64,000 nucleotides of DNA from Flavobacterium sp. 90. Lineage in GTDB: Bacteria; Bacteroidota; Bacteroidia; Flavobacteriales; Flavobacteriaceae. Position 1 is the stretch's first letter. The number at the start of each line of letters is the position of its first letter. The DNA lies in contig NZ_SMGE01000001.1 in the NCBI RefSeq assembly GCF_004339525.1, positions 4,712,001 to 4,776,000 on the forward strand, in the 5' to 3' direction. A program made the translations under genes and the position numbers. The notes under the pieces were generated by a model. The model had not been told where the DNA came from and did no database searches. It saw only the letters and a list, made by a program, of their open reading frames with translations. Below, in pieces: positions 1 through 9,179 of the stretch.

Positions 1-697
1 CATCACCTTCATGCAAATATCCTGTGTACAATTCAGGAACCGAAACCGCCAAACGCAATTTATCTTGTTGCTGAATCGTCAATAAAGGCAAATCTGAACC
101 TTTTCCTGCCGGACCAACAAATGTTCCTAAATTCACGTTTCTAGCTGCTACAACTCCGTCAAAAGGAGCACGAATTTCAAGATAACCTCTCATAATCGAC
201 ACTTCTTTGTGGGCTGCAACTGCGGCTTGATATTGTGCGTAATCTGAGTTTTTCTTTCCGTTTGCCATTTCTAAATCATTTTTAGAAATCGTTCCTTCAA
301 CTTTGCTAGTTTCGTACAAACGGTTGTAAGTGCTTTTGCTTGTTGCATAAATAGCTTCCATCGATTTTAATCTTGATTCGGCTGCAGCCAATTGTGAGCT
401 GATTTCCGGTGCTTCAAGAACGATCAAAAGTTGCCCTTTTTTTACTTTGGTACCAATATCTACTTTTAGCAATTTTACAAAACTACTTACTTTAGCATAC
501 AAATCTACTTGTTGAAAACCAGTTAATTCGGCTGGTAAACGCAATTCTGTAGTTAGTTTTTGTTTTTCTAAAAGAAACGTTTCAGTTTTTGGTTCCAATT
601 CTGCGGTCGGAGTTTCTTCTTTCTTAGAATTACAGCTAGTTAGAAAAAATACGGCTACAAAAAATAATGCGGTCGATTGTATAATGTTATTTTTCAT
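1..697 (-). CDS. RND efflux periplasmic adaptor (membrane fusion protein), C-terminus cut by window edge
   Basis: About 232 N-terminal residues are visible. The start (ATG, complement of 695-697) gives a lipoprotein signal with lipobox LTSC near residue 21, so the protein should be anchored in the inner membrane facing the periplasm. A biotinyl-lipoyl-like half motif (VKKGQLLIVLEAPE), an alpha-hairpin region rich in Ala/Lys/Glu, and the second lipoyl half (RAPFDGVVAARNVNLGTFV) follow in the order usual for HlyD/AcrA adaptors. The gene overlaps the end of the upstream RND pump gene by 11 bases, so the two are translationally linked. It bridges pump and TolC channel. The beta-barrel and membrane-proximal domains lie mostly outside the window. 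Confidence 0.93.
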   Translation of the reverse strand, partial: MKNNIIQSTALFFVAVFFLTSCNSKKEETPTAELEPKTETFLLEKQKLTTELRLPAELTGFQQVDLYAKVSSFVKLLKVDIGTKVKKGQLLIVLEAPEISSQLAAAESRLKSMEAIYATSKSTYNRLYETSKVEGTISKNDLEMANGKKNSDYAQYQAAVAAHKEVSIMRGYLEIRAPFDGVVAARNVNLGTFVGPAGKGSDLPLLTIQQQDKLRLAVSVPELYTGYLHEGD

Positions 698-3600
698 TTT
701 TCGGATTTAATGATGATATATAATGGATGCTTTCTTCGTCTTCAGGATCTAAAGAAACAGATTGTGTTGTTGTTTTTTCTTGTGCCCACGCAAAGATAAG
801 TGGCAGGATTAGCAATACGGCAAAAGTCGAAAATAATAATCCACCAATTACGGCTCTTCCTAAAGGAGAAACCTGATCGCCACCTTCGCCATGACCAATT
901 GCCATTGGCAACATTCCCGCAATCATCGCAACAGATGTCATGATAATTGGACGAAGACGCAACGCCGCAGCTTCACGAGCAGATTCTAACGCATTTCCAT
1001 TTCGTTTTCGAAGCTGTTCTGCATTTGTAACCAGTAAAACGGCATTTGCAATCGAAACTCCAACCGACATAATGATTCCCATATATGATTGTAAGTTAAG
1101 CGTTGAACCTGTAATTGTAAGCATTAATAAAGCTCCTAAAACTACCGCAGGAACTGTTGTTAAAATCACCAACGAAACTTTGAACGACTGGAAATTAGCG
1201 GCTAACATTAAGAAGATTACAAATATGGCAACCAATAATCCAACTTGCAAACTACTTAATGTTTCTACCAATACTTTACTCATTCCAATTGGAGTGATGA
1301 ATAACCCTCTAGGTAATTCACCTAATGAATTGATTGTTGCATCCACATCTTTTACTGCCGTTCCTAAATCGGTCTGGCTAATGTTGGCTGTAACGGTAAT
1401 GTATGGCATAGCCCCTAAATTGTCATTTTCACCACTTACAAATCCGGGTGTAATTTTTGCAACGTCACTTAAAACAGGACGAAGCGAATTCTTTAATACC
1501 GGAATTTCTCCAATATCAGTTTTGCTTTTCATTTTGTTCAAAGGCACTTGTACCTGAACGTTGTATGATAATCCGGCTCTTTCGTCAACCCAAGTATTTT
1601 TCTCGGTATATCTTGATGATGAAGTCGATGCAACTAATGATCGTGATATGTCGTTCATGTCAACGCCAAGTTCAGCTGCACGAGTTCTGTCAATATCAAT
1701 ATTCATTGCTGGATAATGAATTGGCTGACCAATTTGTACGTCTCTGAAATAAGCGATTTTCTTTAATTTCTCTACAATTTGAGTTGCATATAACTCATTT
1801 CGTTTCTTGTCTTTTCCTGCAATACGAACTTCGATTGGAGTAGGAGATCCCTGGCTCAAAACTTTATCCGTCAATTCGATTGGCTCAAAAGAAAGTTTTA
1901 CATCTGGAAGTACTTTTTTGATTCGGGCTCTAAAGTCATCTTTAAAGTCATCCATATCAACGTGATATTCTTTTAAACTAACCTGAAATACTGCTTCATG
2001 AGAACCTGCCATGAATAAATAAATTGGGTTAATCGAGAATAATGACGGGTGTTGTCCCACATAAACAGAAGAAATTCCGATATGTTCTTTCCCAACCATT
2101 TTTTGCAATTCTTTCAAAACAATGATTGCTTTTTCTTCGGTACGTTCTAAACGAGTTCCGTCTGGAGCGCGCATTCTCAACTGAAACTGACTTGAATTTA
2201 CTTTCGGGAATACATCTTTTCCAATGAAATTAATAAAAACAACGGCAAGAACTGTAATTCCGATAAGGTAAACCAAAGCGGTTATTTTTTTATAAGGAAA
2301 CAAACGATCCAGAGTTCTCATAAAACGGATTCTGAAACGCTCGAAAGCACCAATTTTTCCGTTGTTATTAGTGTCTACTTTTTCAACATATCCTTTTTTC
2401 TGCGTAATAAGATCTTTTTCAGATTCCGGAGTTAATCCGCAATCGTTAAATTCTGCTTCATCATCAGTAATTTCCGGACCATGTGCGTGTTTTTCATGAC
2501 CTTTCATCAACCAGTTTGCCATTACAGGCACAAAAGTTTGCGAAAGTAAAAACGAAATAACCATCGAGAATCCAATCGCTAAAGCCAAAGGCAAGAACAA
2601 AGCCCCCGGAATTCCGACCATTGTAAATGCCGGTGCAAAAACCGCCAAAATACAAAGTAAGATCAATAATTTAGGCAATGCAATTTCCTGACAAGCATCC
2701 CAAATGGCGAGCGCCTTGGGTTTTCCCATATCGAGATGCTGGTGAATATTTTCGATTGTTACTGTACTTTCATCCACTAGAATACCAATTGCAAGCGCCA
2801 ACCCGCTTAAAGACATTAAGTTGATCGTTTGTCCGAATAATTTAAGGAATAAAACTCCGGAAATAATCGAAATTGGAATCGTTAAGATTACGATCAAAGC
2901 TGCACGTCTGTCACCAAGGAAAAGTAAAACCATCAATCCGGTTAAAACTGCTCCAATAATACCTTCAGTAATCAAACTTTTTACCGAGTTAATTACATAA
3001 ACCGACTGGTCAAATTCATACGATAATTTTACGTCTTCCGGTAATGTACTTTGAATTTTAGGCAACTCAGCTTTTAATTTCTGAACCACATCCCAAGTCG
3101 AAGCGTCTCCGGCTTTTGCAATACTAATATAAACCGAACGTTTTCCGTTTACCAAAGCATAACCTTGTGTAATATCTGCACCATCTTTTACAGTCGCAAC
3201 ATCACCTAATTTTAAGTTTTGAACGCTTCCTTTAAACAACGGAATATTCTCAAAATCCTTAACTTCTTTAATTGTATTATTTGTTGGCGTAATGTAGTTT
3301 ACATCACCCATTCTCACGTTTCCTGAAGGAGCCGTTTGGTTGTTGATTCGAATCGCTTCTACAATCTGATCCGGCGTCATATTGTGCGAACGCAACAAAT
3401 CAGGATCTACGTTAACCTCAATAGTTCTTGGGCTTCCGCCAAAGGGAGCCGGCGATAATAAACCGGGAATCGAAGTAAACGAAGCACGAACATAAACGTT
3501 GGCTAAATCCTGTAATTCATTATTTGAACGTATTTTACTGCTCAAAACTAATTGACCAATTGGAAGAGAAGAAGCATCAAAACGAATGATAAACGGAGGT

Positions 3601-3971
3601 TGAGTTCCGGGAGGAAACGCCGCCTGAATCCTGTTCGAAAGTGAACTTAATTCGGCTGCAGCCTGAGCCATATTTGTGTTTTCATAATAGGTTAATTTCA
3701 TGATCATTAACCCCTGAATATTTTTGGTTTCTACCGATTTTACACCATTGGCAAACGGTAAAATGTTGACATAAGTCTTAGCAAAATAAGCTTCCATCTG
3801 GTCTGGCGTGTAACCTCCAAAAGGATGCGCAATGTAGATAACCGGCAAGTTCATTTTTGGCAGAATATCTACCTTAATGTCTTGTATGGCACCAATTCCG
3901 AAGAAAAATAGACCCGCAACCAATACTAATATGGAGATGGGTTTGCGGAGTGCAAAACGTATTAAATTCAT
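687..3971 (-). CDS. RND family efflux pump, inner-membrane subunit
   Basis: A 1094-residue proton-driven exporter of the AcrB/MdtC/CzcA superfamily. It has an N-terminal membrane helix (residues 10-28), a porter domain, membrane helices 2-6 (about 335-490), a second porter domain and helices 8-12 (about 880-1060). The proton-relay stretch of helix 4 reads VDESTVTIEN, so the Asp-Asp of AcrB is Asp-Glu here. The substrate cannot be read from the sequence; drugs are more likely than metals, since there is no obvious metal-ligand cluster. The cytoplasmic loop between helices 6 and 7 is extended and carries an EF-hand-like loop (residues 533-544). It is the second gene of an OMF-RND-adaptor operon, 12 bases after the TolC-like gene. 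Confidence 0.95.
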   Translation of the reverse strand: MNLIRFALRKPISILVLVAGLFFFGIGAIQDIKVDILPKMNLPVIYIAHPFGGYTPDQMEAYFAKTYVNILPFANGVKSVETKNIQGLMIMKLTYYENTNMAQAAAELSSLSNRIQAAFPPGTQPPFIIRFDASSLPIGQLVLSSKIRSNNELQDLANVYVRASFTSIPGLLSPAPFGGSPRTIEVNVDPDLLRSHNMTPDQIVEAIRINNQTAPSGNVRMGDVNYITPTNNTIKEVKDFENIPLFKGSVQNLKLGDVATVKDGADITQGYALVNGKRSVYISIAKAGDASTWDVVQKLKAELPKIQSTLPEDVKLSYEFDQSVYVINSVKSLITEGIIGAVLTGLMVLLFLGDRRAALIVILTIPISIISGVLFLKLFGQTINLMSLSGLALAIGILVDESTVTIENIHQHLDMGKPKALAIWDACQEIALPKLLILLCILAVFAPAFTMVGIPGALFLPLALAIGFSMVISFLLSQTFVPVMANWLMKGHEKHAHGPEITDDEAEFNDCGLTPESEKDLITQKKGYVEKVDTNNNGKIGAFERFRIRFMRTLDRLFPYKKITALVYLIGITVLAVVFINFIGKDVFPKVNSSQFQLRMRAPDGTRLERTEEKAIIVLKELQKMVGKEHIGISSVYVGQHPSLFSINPIYLFMAGSHEAVFQVSLKEYHVDMDDFKDDFRARIKKVLPDVKLSFEPIELTDKVLSQGSPTPIEVRIAGKDKKRNELYATQIVEKLKKIAYFRDVQIGQPIHYPAMNIDIDRTRAAELGVDMNDISRSLVASTSSSRYTEKNTWVDERAGLSYNVQVQVPLNKMKSKTDIGEIPVLKNSLRPVLSDVAKITPGFVSGENDNLGAMPYITVTANISQTDLGTAVKDVDATINSLGELPRGLFITPIGMSKVLVETLSSLQVGLLVAIFVIFLMLAANFQSFKVSLVILTTVPAVVLGALLMLTITGSTLNLQSYMGIIMSVGVSIANAVLLVTNAEQLRKRNGNALESAREAAALRLRPIIMTSVAMIAGMLPMAIGHGEGGDQVSPLGRAVIGGLLFSTFAVLLILPLIFAWAQEKTTTQSVSLDPEDEESIHYISSLNPKNEK

Positions 3972-3983
3972 TAGGATCTATAA

Positions 3984-5369
3984 TTAAAATTCATTTATAA
4001 ATAAGTCAAAATTGCCTGTTGCAGCTACTTTAAGCAAAAACGATTGCCATACATTATTGTTCACGATATCTCGGTCAATTTCGGCACGATTTAAAGTATA
4101 TAAAGTCTGAGTAATATCTGTTAAATCAGTTAAGCCGTTTTTGTATAAAGTCGATTTTTGCAAATACGCCTTTTTCGCAGCATCAACCTGAATTGGAGCT
4201 TCGGCAAAGTTTTCTAGTGTAATTTGTATTTTATCGTCGGCAAGTTTTAATTGCGATTTCAGTTCTCTGTCTGCTTGATTGTATTCTTCTTGTAAACCTT
4301 GCGAAATATACTTTTGAGCACTTACTTGTTTGCTTGCTCTAAACGGAGTCGTCAAATTCCAGCTAATTCCAATTCCAACCAAATAATTGGTACGATCAGG
4401 ATTTACGCCATCCCAGTAATTTCTGCTGAAAGAGTTTTGATTCGTCACATAATCGCTATTAAATCCGGAAGCACGCGTTTGCAAAACACCAAAAGCGCTC
4501 ATCGTAGGATAATAAAAACGTTTGTACAATTTAGTTTGCTGATTGCTGTAATCGATCTTCGTTTTGTAGAATTGCAATAAAGGATGCAAACTGTCTGAAG
4601 TTGCAGTTCCTCTTAAAACCTCTTTCGGAATATCGTTTACAAACAAAGTATCCGTAACAAAATCCTGAGGCGCAACGCCCATTAAATCGACTAATTTGCT
4701 GTTTTGTTCCTTGACAAAATTTCTTGCAAGATTCAGTGCAATTTTAGCTTTCGAAACTTCGGCTGTAGCCAATGTAGAATCAACTCCCGCCAATAATCCG
4801 TTTTTAACTCGTGCAACGGCAGTTTTCTTAAAAACTTCGGCACGGCTTAAATTCTTTTGTTGCGAAATCAATAATCTTTGGCTTGCCAACAAATTCAAAT
4901 AAGCAGCAGAAATTTTGATTTCCTGTTGAAATTGCTCTTGTTTCAAGTCTTTTTCTTTTGCCTGAACATCAACTTTAGCCAAATTAATTTTTTCCTGTAT
5001 TTTTCCAAAAGTGAAAAAATCCCAGTTCATATTGACTAAATACAAAGCTCCAAAAGCAGAATTCCAGTTTTGGTCCGGCAATGCAGGTCCGGAAGAAGCG
5101 GTTCCTAAACCATTAAAACCATACAATGCACCGTTTTGCCCATTGATGGTTCCGTAATCTTGTTGTGCCGATAAATTTAGATTTGGCAAATAATCACGCT
5201 TAGATTGTTTGAGACTCTCGCGTGAGGCATTCGTGTAATTGCTTTTTGCCTTGATCGAACCGTAGTTTTCTAAACCTGTTTTTATGGCTTCTTTTAAAGT
5301 CAGGTTTTGTGAATAACTACCACTGGCAAAAATCAAGAAAACTAACAAAGTAATTTTTCTGAAGTACAT
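3984..5369 (-). CDS. TolC-like outer-membrane efflux protein
   Basis: A 461-residue protein with a Sec signal peptide (MYFRKITLLVFLIFASGSYS) and two outer-membrane efflux protein repeats rich in long amphipathic helices (for example residues 130-230 and 330-440). This matches TolC family length and layout. It forms the outer-membrane channel for the pump encoded just downstream and is the first gene of the minus-strand operon. It is divergent from the LytS-like kinase gene across a 163-base spacer that holds the inverted pair AAATGAC (5452-5458) and GTCATTT (5470-5476), a possible binding site for the neighbouring regulator. Confidence 0.93.
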   Translation of the reverse strand: MYFRKITLLVFLIFASGSYSQNLTLKEAIKTGLENYGSIKAKSNYTNASRESLKQSKRDYLPNLNLSAQQDYGTINGQNGALYGFNGLGTASSGPALPDQNWNSAFGALYLVNMNWDFFTFGKIQEKINLAKVDVQAKEKDLKQEQFQQEIKISAAYLNLLASQRLLISQQKNLSRAEVFKKTAVARVKNGLLAGVDSTLATAEVSKAKIALNLARNFVKEQNSKLVDLMGVAPQDFVTDTLFVNDIPKEVLRGTATSDSLHPLLQFYKTKIDYSNQQTKLYKRFYYPTMSAFGVLQTRASGFNSDYVTNQNSFSRNYWDGVNPDRTNYLVGIGISWNLTTPFRASKQVSAQKYISQGLQEEYNQADRELKSQLKLADDKIQITLENFAEAPIQVDAAKKAYLQKSTLYKNGLTDLTDITQTLYTLNRAEIDRDIVNNNVWQSFLLKVAATGNFDLFINEF

Positions 5370-5532
5370 AAAATTAGTGGTATGAAATTATGTAACAAAA
5401 TTATTTGTCTTTGGCTGATAATTGTCATCTTAAATGATGTACTACGATAATAAATGACCAATTGAATTCGTCATTTTTTGGAAAAATAAATTAAATATTT
5501 GTTCGTACTTTGTAAACTATTTAAGTTTTAAA

Positions 5533-6573
5533 ATGAACAAAAAATTTGATAACATATTGGATAACAAATGGTGGCAGGAAATTGCCGTTGTTGCCTTTTC
5601 ATTTACGATTTATACGTTAAAAAATGACTGGATGTTATTTAGTTCTTTTACATCCATATTAATGGGCGTGTTTTTTTACTGTATTTTATACATGCACGCG
5701 CAGTTCAATCGTTTTTTTCTTTTGCCTATATTATTCAAAACACAACGTCCTTTAACTTATATTTTTCTAACGCTTTTTGGAGTTTTTGTATTCTCAGTAC
5801 TTTTATATGAGATTACTATGCTCGATATGTTTAGTAATTGCCGTTTGTATCAAAACTCGCATCAGCGTAGTTATGTTTACCAATTGGCAAGTGTTTTAGG
5901 AACTTTAGTTTGCATTTTGAGTCCGATAATTGTGTTTAAATTCTACAGAATTCACAGAAAACAAACTAATGAAACTTTGTTGTTTAACGAAATGCAATTG
6001 AATTCTTTGAAAGGGCAATTGAATCCGCATTTTTTATTTAATACCTTTAATACGCTTTACGGAATAAGTTTAGAATTTCCGGACAGAACGCCGGATTTAA
6101 TTATGAAAGTTTCGCAGTTAATGCGTTATCAATTAGAAAGTAACAATAAAAAATGTGTTTCACTTGAAGACGAACTGGAGTTTATAAACAGTTATGTACA
6201 ACTCGAAAAAGAACGTGTTGGTTATCGTTGTGAAATCACTTATGATTCTAAAATCGATAACGAAAACGCTTATAAAGTTTCGCCAATGTTGCTGATTGCT
6301 TTTATCGAAAATGCCTTTAAACACGGAACTTGCGCTATCGAAAAATGTTTCGTTAGAATAATTATTACAGTTGAAAACGGATTATTGCATTTGCATGTTG
6401 TAAATTCAATTCCGACGAAGAAAACAGATGTTGTTTCGACTAAAATTGGCTTGAAAAATACCATAGAACGCTTGAATTTAATTTACGGAAAAGACTATAA
6501 ATTAGATATTCAGGATGATAAGAATACATACATTGTAGATTTTAAAGTACAATTGAAAAAGTTTGTAGAATGA
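5533..6573 (+). CDS. LytS-type sensor histidine kinase (His_kinase family)
   Basis: A 346-residue membrane kinase. Four hydrophobic segments occupy residues about 15-150, followed by a short linker and the family signature LKGQLNPHFLFNTFNTLYGI with the phospho-acceptor His near residue 166. An N-box (ENAFKHG, about 259) marks the GHKL ATPase domain. There is no recognisable periplasmic ligand domain, so the stimulus is unknown. The stop codon overlaps the start of the LytTR regulator (ATGA), so the pair is co-translated. A near-consensus -7 box (TACTTTG, 5506-5512) lies 20 bases before the start. Regulation of the divergent efflux operon is plausible but only inferred from position. Confidence 0.92.
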   Translation: MNKKFDNILDNKWWQEIAVVAFSFTIYTLKNDWMLFSSFTSILMGVFFYCILYMHAQFNRFFLLPILFKTQRPLTYIFLTLFGVFVFSVLLYEITMLDMFSNCRLYQNSHQRSYVYQLASVLGTLVCILSPIIVFKFYRIHRKQTNETLLFNEMQLNSLKGQLNPHFLFNTFNTLYGISLEFPDRTPDLIMKVSQLMRYQLESNNKKCVSLEDELEFINSYVQLEKERVGYRCEITYDSKIDNENAYKVSPMLLIAFIENAFKHGTCAIEKCFVRIIITVENGLLHLHVVNSIPTKKTDVVSTKIGLKNTIERLNLIYGKDYKLDIQDDKNTYIVDFKVQLKKFVE

Positions 6574-7268
6574 GAGAATCCAAAAAATGTATAATTGTAG
6601 ACGATGAACCAGCGGCGCATTATGTGCTGGCGAATTACATCAAGCAAAATCCGCAATTGGAGTTGGTTTTTCAAGGCTATAATGGTATCGAGGCAATGGA
6701 TTATCTTCGCGAAAATCCAGTAGATTTGATGTTTTTGGACATTAATATGCCGGAAATTTCAGGAATGGAATTGCTTAAGATTCTGCCAACGCATCCTAAA
6801 ACTATTCTAACTACAGCTTATTCTGAATTTGCTCTTGAAAGTTATGATTACGGAGTTATTGATTATCTCCTAAAACCTATTTATTTTCCGAGATTTTTAA
6901 AAGCTGTAGATCGTTTTTTTGCTGCGGAAACCTCAAAAGTAAAAACAGAAGAAACAGTTGTAAATTCTGTTAGTGTAAAAGTCGACGGTTATTTTATGGA
7001 TATAGAATTAGATCAGCTTTTGTTTGCGCAGAGTTTTGGTAATTACGTGAAATTGCACACCATAAAAAGAACTTATTTGGCTTCGATTACAACAAGTGAA
7101 TTTGAGAAATGTCTTCCTGAAAAGAATTTTATGCGCATTCACAAATCATATATTGTGGCATTGGATAAGATTGAAACAACGGATAAAGATCATGTTATTA
7201 TTAAAAACGAAAAGCTCCCGATAGGAATTACTTATAAGAGAGAGCTTTCTGATAGATTAAAAAAATGA
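6570..7268 (+). CDS. LytTR-family response regulator
   Basis: A 232-residue two-domain regulator. The N-terminal receiver has the acidic pocket (VDDE, residues about 10-13), phospho-acceptor Asp near residue 57 (DLMFLDINMP), a Thr/Ala switch (TTAY) and Lys (LLKPIYF). The C-terminal LytTR DNA-binding domain spans about residues 130-232 (FAQSFGNYVKLHT, MRIHKSYIVAL). It is translationally coupled to the upstream kinase. LytTR proteins usually bind direct repeats upstream of one or a few neighbouring operons. The adjacent secreted PepSY-like protein and the divergent efflux operon are the obvious candidate targets, but no target is proved here. Confidence 0.93.
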   Translation: MRESKKCIIVDDEPAAHYVLANYIKQNPQLELVFQGYNGIEAMDYLRENPVDLMFLDINMPEISGMELLKILPTHPKTILTTAYSEFALESYDYGVIDYLLKPIYFPRFLKAVDRFFAAETSKVKTEETVVNSVSVKVDGYFMDIELDQLLFAQSFGNYVKLHTIKRTYLASITTSEFEKCLPEKNFMRIHKSYIVALDKIETTDKDHVIIKNEKLPIGITYKRELSDRLKK

Positions 7269-7346
7269 AACATTCATTAAAAGTTCTTTTTTCTTGTTAA
7301 AAAAAATGTAATTTTAGTAAATATTATTAATGTAAAAATCGGACTA

Positions 7347-7820
7347 ATGAGAAAAGCATTTTTAATTTTAACTTTTTTGTACAGCTGCTTTCTGGCTGCA
7401 CAAAACCAAATTGCACCAAGTAGTGCAGTTACACCACCGGAAAAAGTTTTGTTTTCTTTTCAGAAAGAATATCCCGGAAAAATTGCAGCTTGGACCTTAA
7501 CATATGTTGGCGATGATGATGACGAAATACGTTATGAAGGAAAGTTTAAAACCAATGAAAATACAGAATCGTTAGCAGTTTATGATAATCTGGGAGTTTT
7601 AAAAGCATTTGAAACGCAAATTCCATTGAGTAAACTTCCGGCGAAAGCTCAAAGTTATTTAAAGAAAAATTATCCGGCAAAAGCCATTCGCGAAATTGCT
7701 GTAGTTGTAGATTATAAAAATAAAACTACTTATGAAGTAGGCATCGAAAAAGATTCAAAATTTTATGATGTTGTCTTTGATCAAAATGGCGGTTTTGACG
7801 TCATAATCCAGAAAGACTAA
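7347..7820 (+). CDS. Secreted PepSY-like protein (BLIP-like fold family)
   Basis: A 157-residue exported protein with a signal peptide (MRKAFLILTFLYSCFLAAQ). The mature part has two similar halves, each with a phrase about residues building up to FSFQKEYPGKIAAWTL and YLKKNYPAKAIREIAV, which is the repeated pattern of the Bacteroidota putative PepSY-like/beta-lactamase-inhibitor-like family. Members are small periplasmic or secreted proteins of unknown biochemical role, often next to two-component systems. It starts 78 bases after the LytTR regulator on the same strand and is followed by a hairpin terminator, so it may be the last gene of that transcript or its target. Confidence 0.7.
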   Translation: MRKAFLILTFLYSCFLAAQNQIAPSSAVTPPEKVLFSFQKEYPGKIAAWTLTYVGDDDDEIRYEGKFKTNENTESLAVYDNLGVLKAFETQIPLSKLPAKAQSYLKKNYPAKAIREIAVVVDYKNKTTYEVGIEKDSKFYDVVFDQNGGFDVIIQKD

Positions 7821-7857
7821 AGAGAAGACTTACTAATTCAATATATTTGAAAATGAG

Positions 7858-7896
7858 AAACCCGACTTGTTTATTTAAACTTGTCGGGTTTTGATT
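7858..7896 (+). terminator. Intrinsic terminator after the PepSY-like gene
   Basis: Inverted repeat AAACCCGAC (7858-7866) and GTCGGGTTT (7883-7891) with a 16-base loop, followed by TTGATTTG. It lies 38 bases after the stop codon of the PepSY-like gene. Confidence 0.7.
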
Positions 7897-8103
7897 TGTT
7901 TATCATTTTGTGTTTAAGTGAATCGTAATAGTTTTTTACGAGCTAATCCCGCACCCGAGCCTGAAAGTGTGAACTGGCGAGGCAATCCGTTTTATCAGCG
8001 TTTTCGCTTTAGCGAATCAGTAAAATCAGTATCTAATTTTGACGCGGATAAAACAGATTTACTTCGTAAAAACGCAGATTTACGCGGATTTTAGGCGCAT
8101 TTT

Positions 8104-8220
8104 TGTCATTTCGATGAAGGAGACTCGAGCGATAGCGAACAGACGAAGTAAATCTCCACGAGAAGCTCGACAATGATTGCGGAGTTTCTTGTGGAGATTC
8201 CTCGTTCCTCGGAATGACAA
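8104..8220. repeat. Dispersed palindromic repeat, TGTCATTTCGA family, copy 1 (decayed)
   Basis: The ends TTGTCATTTCGA and CGGAATGACAA are imperfect inverted repeats. The interior carries CTCGACAATGATTG, related to the CTCGACAAAGATTG core seen in the other copies at 11184, 53401, 61941 and 62124. It has the size and position of a REP- or MITE-like element. No ORF is present. Confidence 0.75.
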
Positions 8221-8259
8221 TGCTTTATGAAATTATAAGTTATCTTACGAACATATAAC

Positions 8260-8292
8260 AAACCCGACAGGTTTTTAAAAACTGCCGGGTTT
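8260..8292 (-). terminator. Intrinsic terminator for the dehydrogenase genes
   Basis: AAACCCGACAG (8260-8270) and CTGCCGGGTTT (8282-8292) pair over 11 bases with a single G-U wobble when read as minus-strand RNA. It lies 25 bases past the end of the minus-strand dehydrogenase gene. Confidence 0.7.
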
Positions 8293-8317
8293 AATCAGAT
8301 TGTGGATTAATTCAAAA

Positions 8318-9082
8318 TTACAAATTCATTCCACCGGAAACTTCAATTCTTTGTGCATTTACCCAACGTGCATCTTCGGTACATAAAAAAGCTACAACTC
8401 CGCCAATATCATCCGGCAAACCAACTCTTCCTAAAGCAGTTAATGCCGCTAAATTTTTGTTTAATTGCTCATTGTCACGAACAACTCCGCCACCAAAATC
8501 GGTTTCGATTGCACCCGGAGCCACAACGTTTGCTCTGATTTTTCTTTCGCCAAGTTCTTTCGCCTGATATTTTGTTAGCGTTTCAATTGCGCCTTTCATA
8601 CTTGCGTAAGCCGCATAACCAGGGAATGAAAATCTAGCTAAACCAGTTGAAATATTTACAATTCCGCCACCGTCATTCATTACATTAAGCGCTTTTTGCG
8701 TTAAGAAAAAAGGTCCTTTAAACTGAATATTTGTCAATTGATCAAACTCAGCTTCGGTTGTTCCTATAAACGAATTATGAATTCCGATTCCGGCATTGTT
8801 TACCAAGAAGTCGAATTTATCTGTTTTAAAAGTAGTTTTTAAAATCTCAGATACATTTCCGAAAAAAGCATCAAAAGCACCTGAGTCCGCAACATTCAAT
8901 TGAAGTGAAGCTGCTTTTTGACCTAAACTTTCGATTTCTTTTACTACTGAATCTGCTTCTTCTTTTTTGCTATTATAAGTAATGATTACGTCGATTCCTT
9001 TTTTTGCAATTGCAATTGCCATATTTTTTCCTAAACCTCTGCTACCGCCCGTAACAAGAGCTATTTTTGTATTTACTGCCAT
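8318..9082 (-). CDS. Short-chain dehydrogenase/reductase
   Basis: A 254-residue classical SDR. It has the Rossmann cofactor motif TGGSRGLG (residues 11-18), NNAG (about 92-95), the catalytic Ser (VNISTG) and YxxxK (YAAYASMKG), and the C-terminal family phrase CTEDARWVNAQRIEVSGG. It probably uses NADP(H), but the substrate is unknown; the length and motifs fit FabG-like quinone, keto-acyl or sugar reductases. It is the third gene in the order AraC regulator, SDR, SDR on the minus strand, about 100 bases after the previous one. By analogy with similar clusters the AraC protein may control both. Confidence 0.93.
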   Translation of the reverse strand: MAVNTKIALVTGGSRGLGKNMAIAIAKKGIDVIITYNSKKEEADSVVKEIESLGQKAASLQLNVADSGAFDAFFGNVSEILKTTFKTDKFDFLVNNAGIGIHNSFIGTTEAEFDQLTNIQFKGPFFLTQKALNVMNDGGGIVNISTGLARFSFPGYAAYASMKGAIETLTKYQAKELGERKIRANVVAPGAIETDFGGGVVRDNEQLNKNLAALTALGRVGLPDDIGGVVAFLCTEDARWVNAQRIEVSGGMNL

Positions 9083-9179
9083 CTTTATTTAATTGTTTTT
9101 TTGTGTGAAATGTGAAATGTGAAAATTAAAATGTGATATGTTTTACTATAAGCACAGCTTACATCTTACATCTAACATT

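Larger units (their letters stand above)
7821..8317. other. Gene-free interval between converging transcripts, filled with repeats
   Basis: No open frame with coding character is seen on either strand. The stretch holds two terminators facing each other (7858-7896 plus, 8260-8292 minus), a fragment of the GCGGAT-type repeat (about 8040-8095) and one copy of the TGTCATTTCGA palindromic repeat (8104-8220). Confidence 0.7.

Noticed and set aside
940..1747. Plus-strand open frames within the RND pump gene
   Set aside because: They lie antisense to a long, well-conserved gene and their translations show no family features; they result from codon composition.
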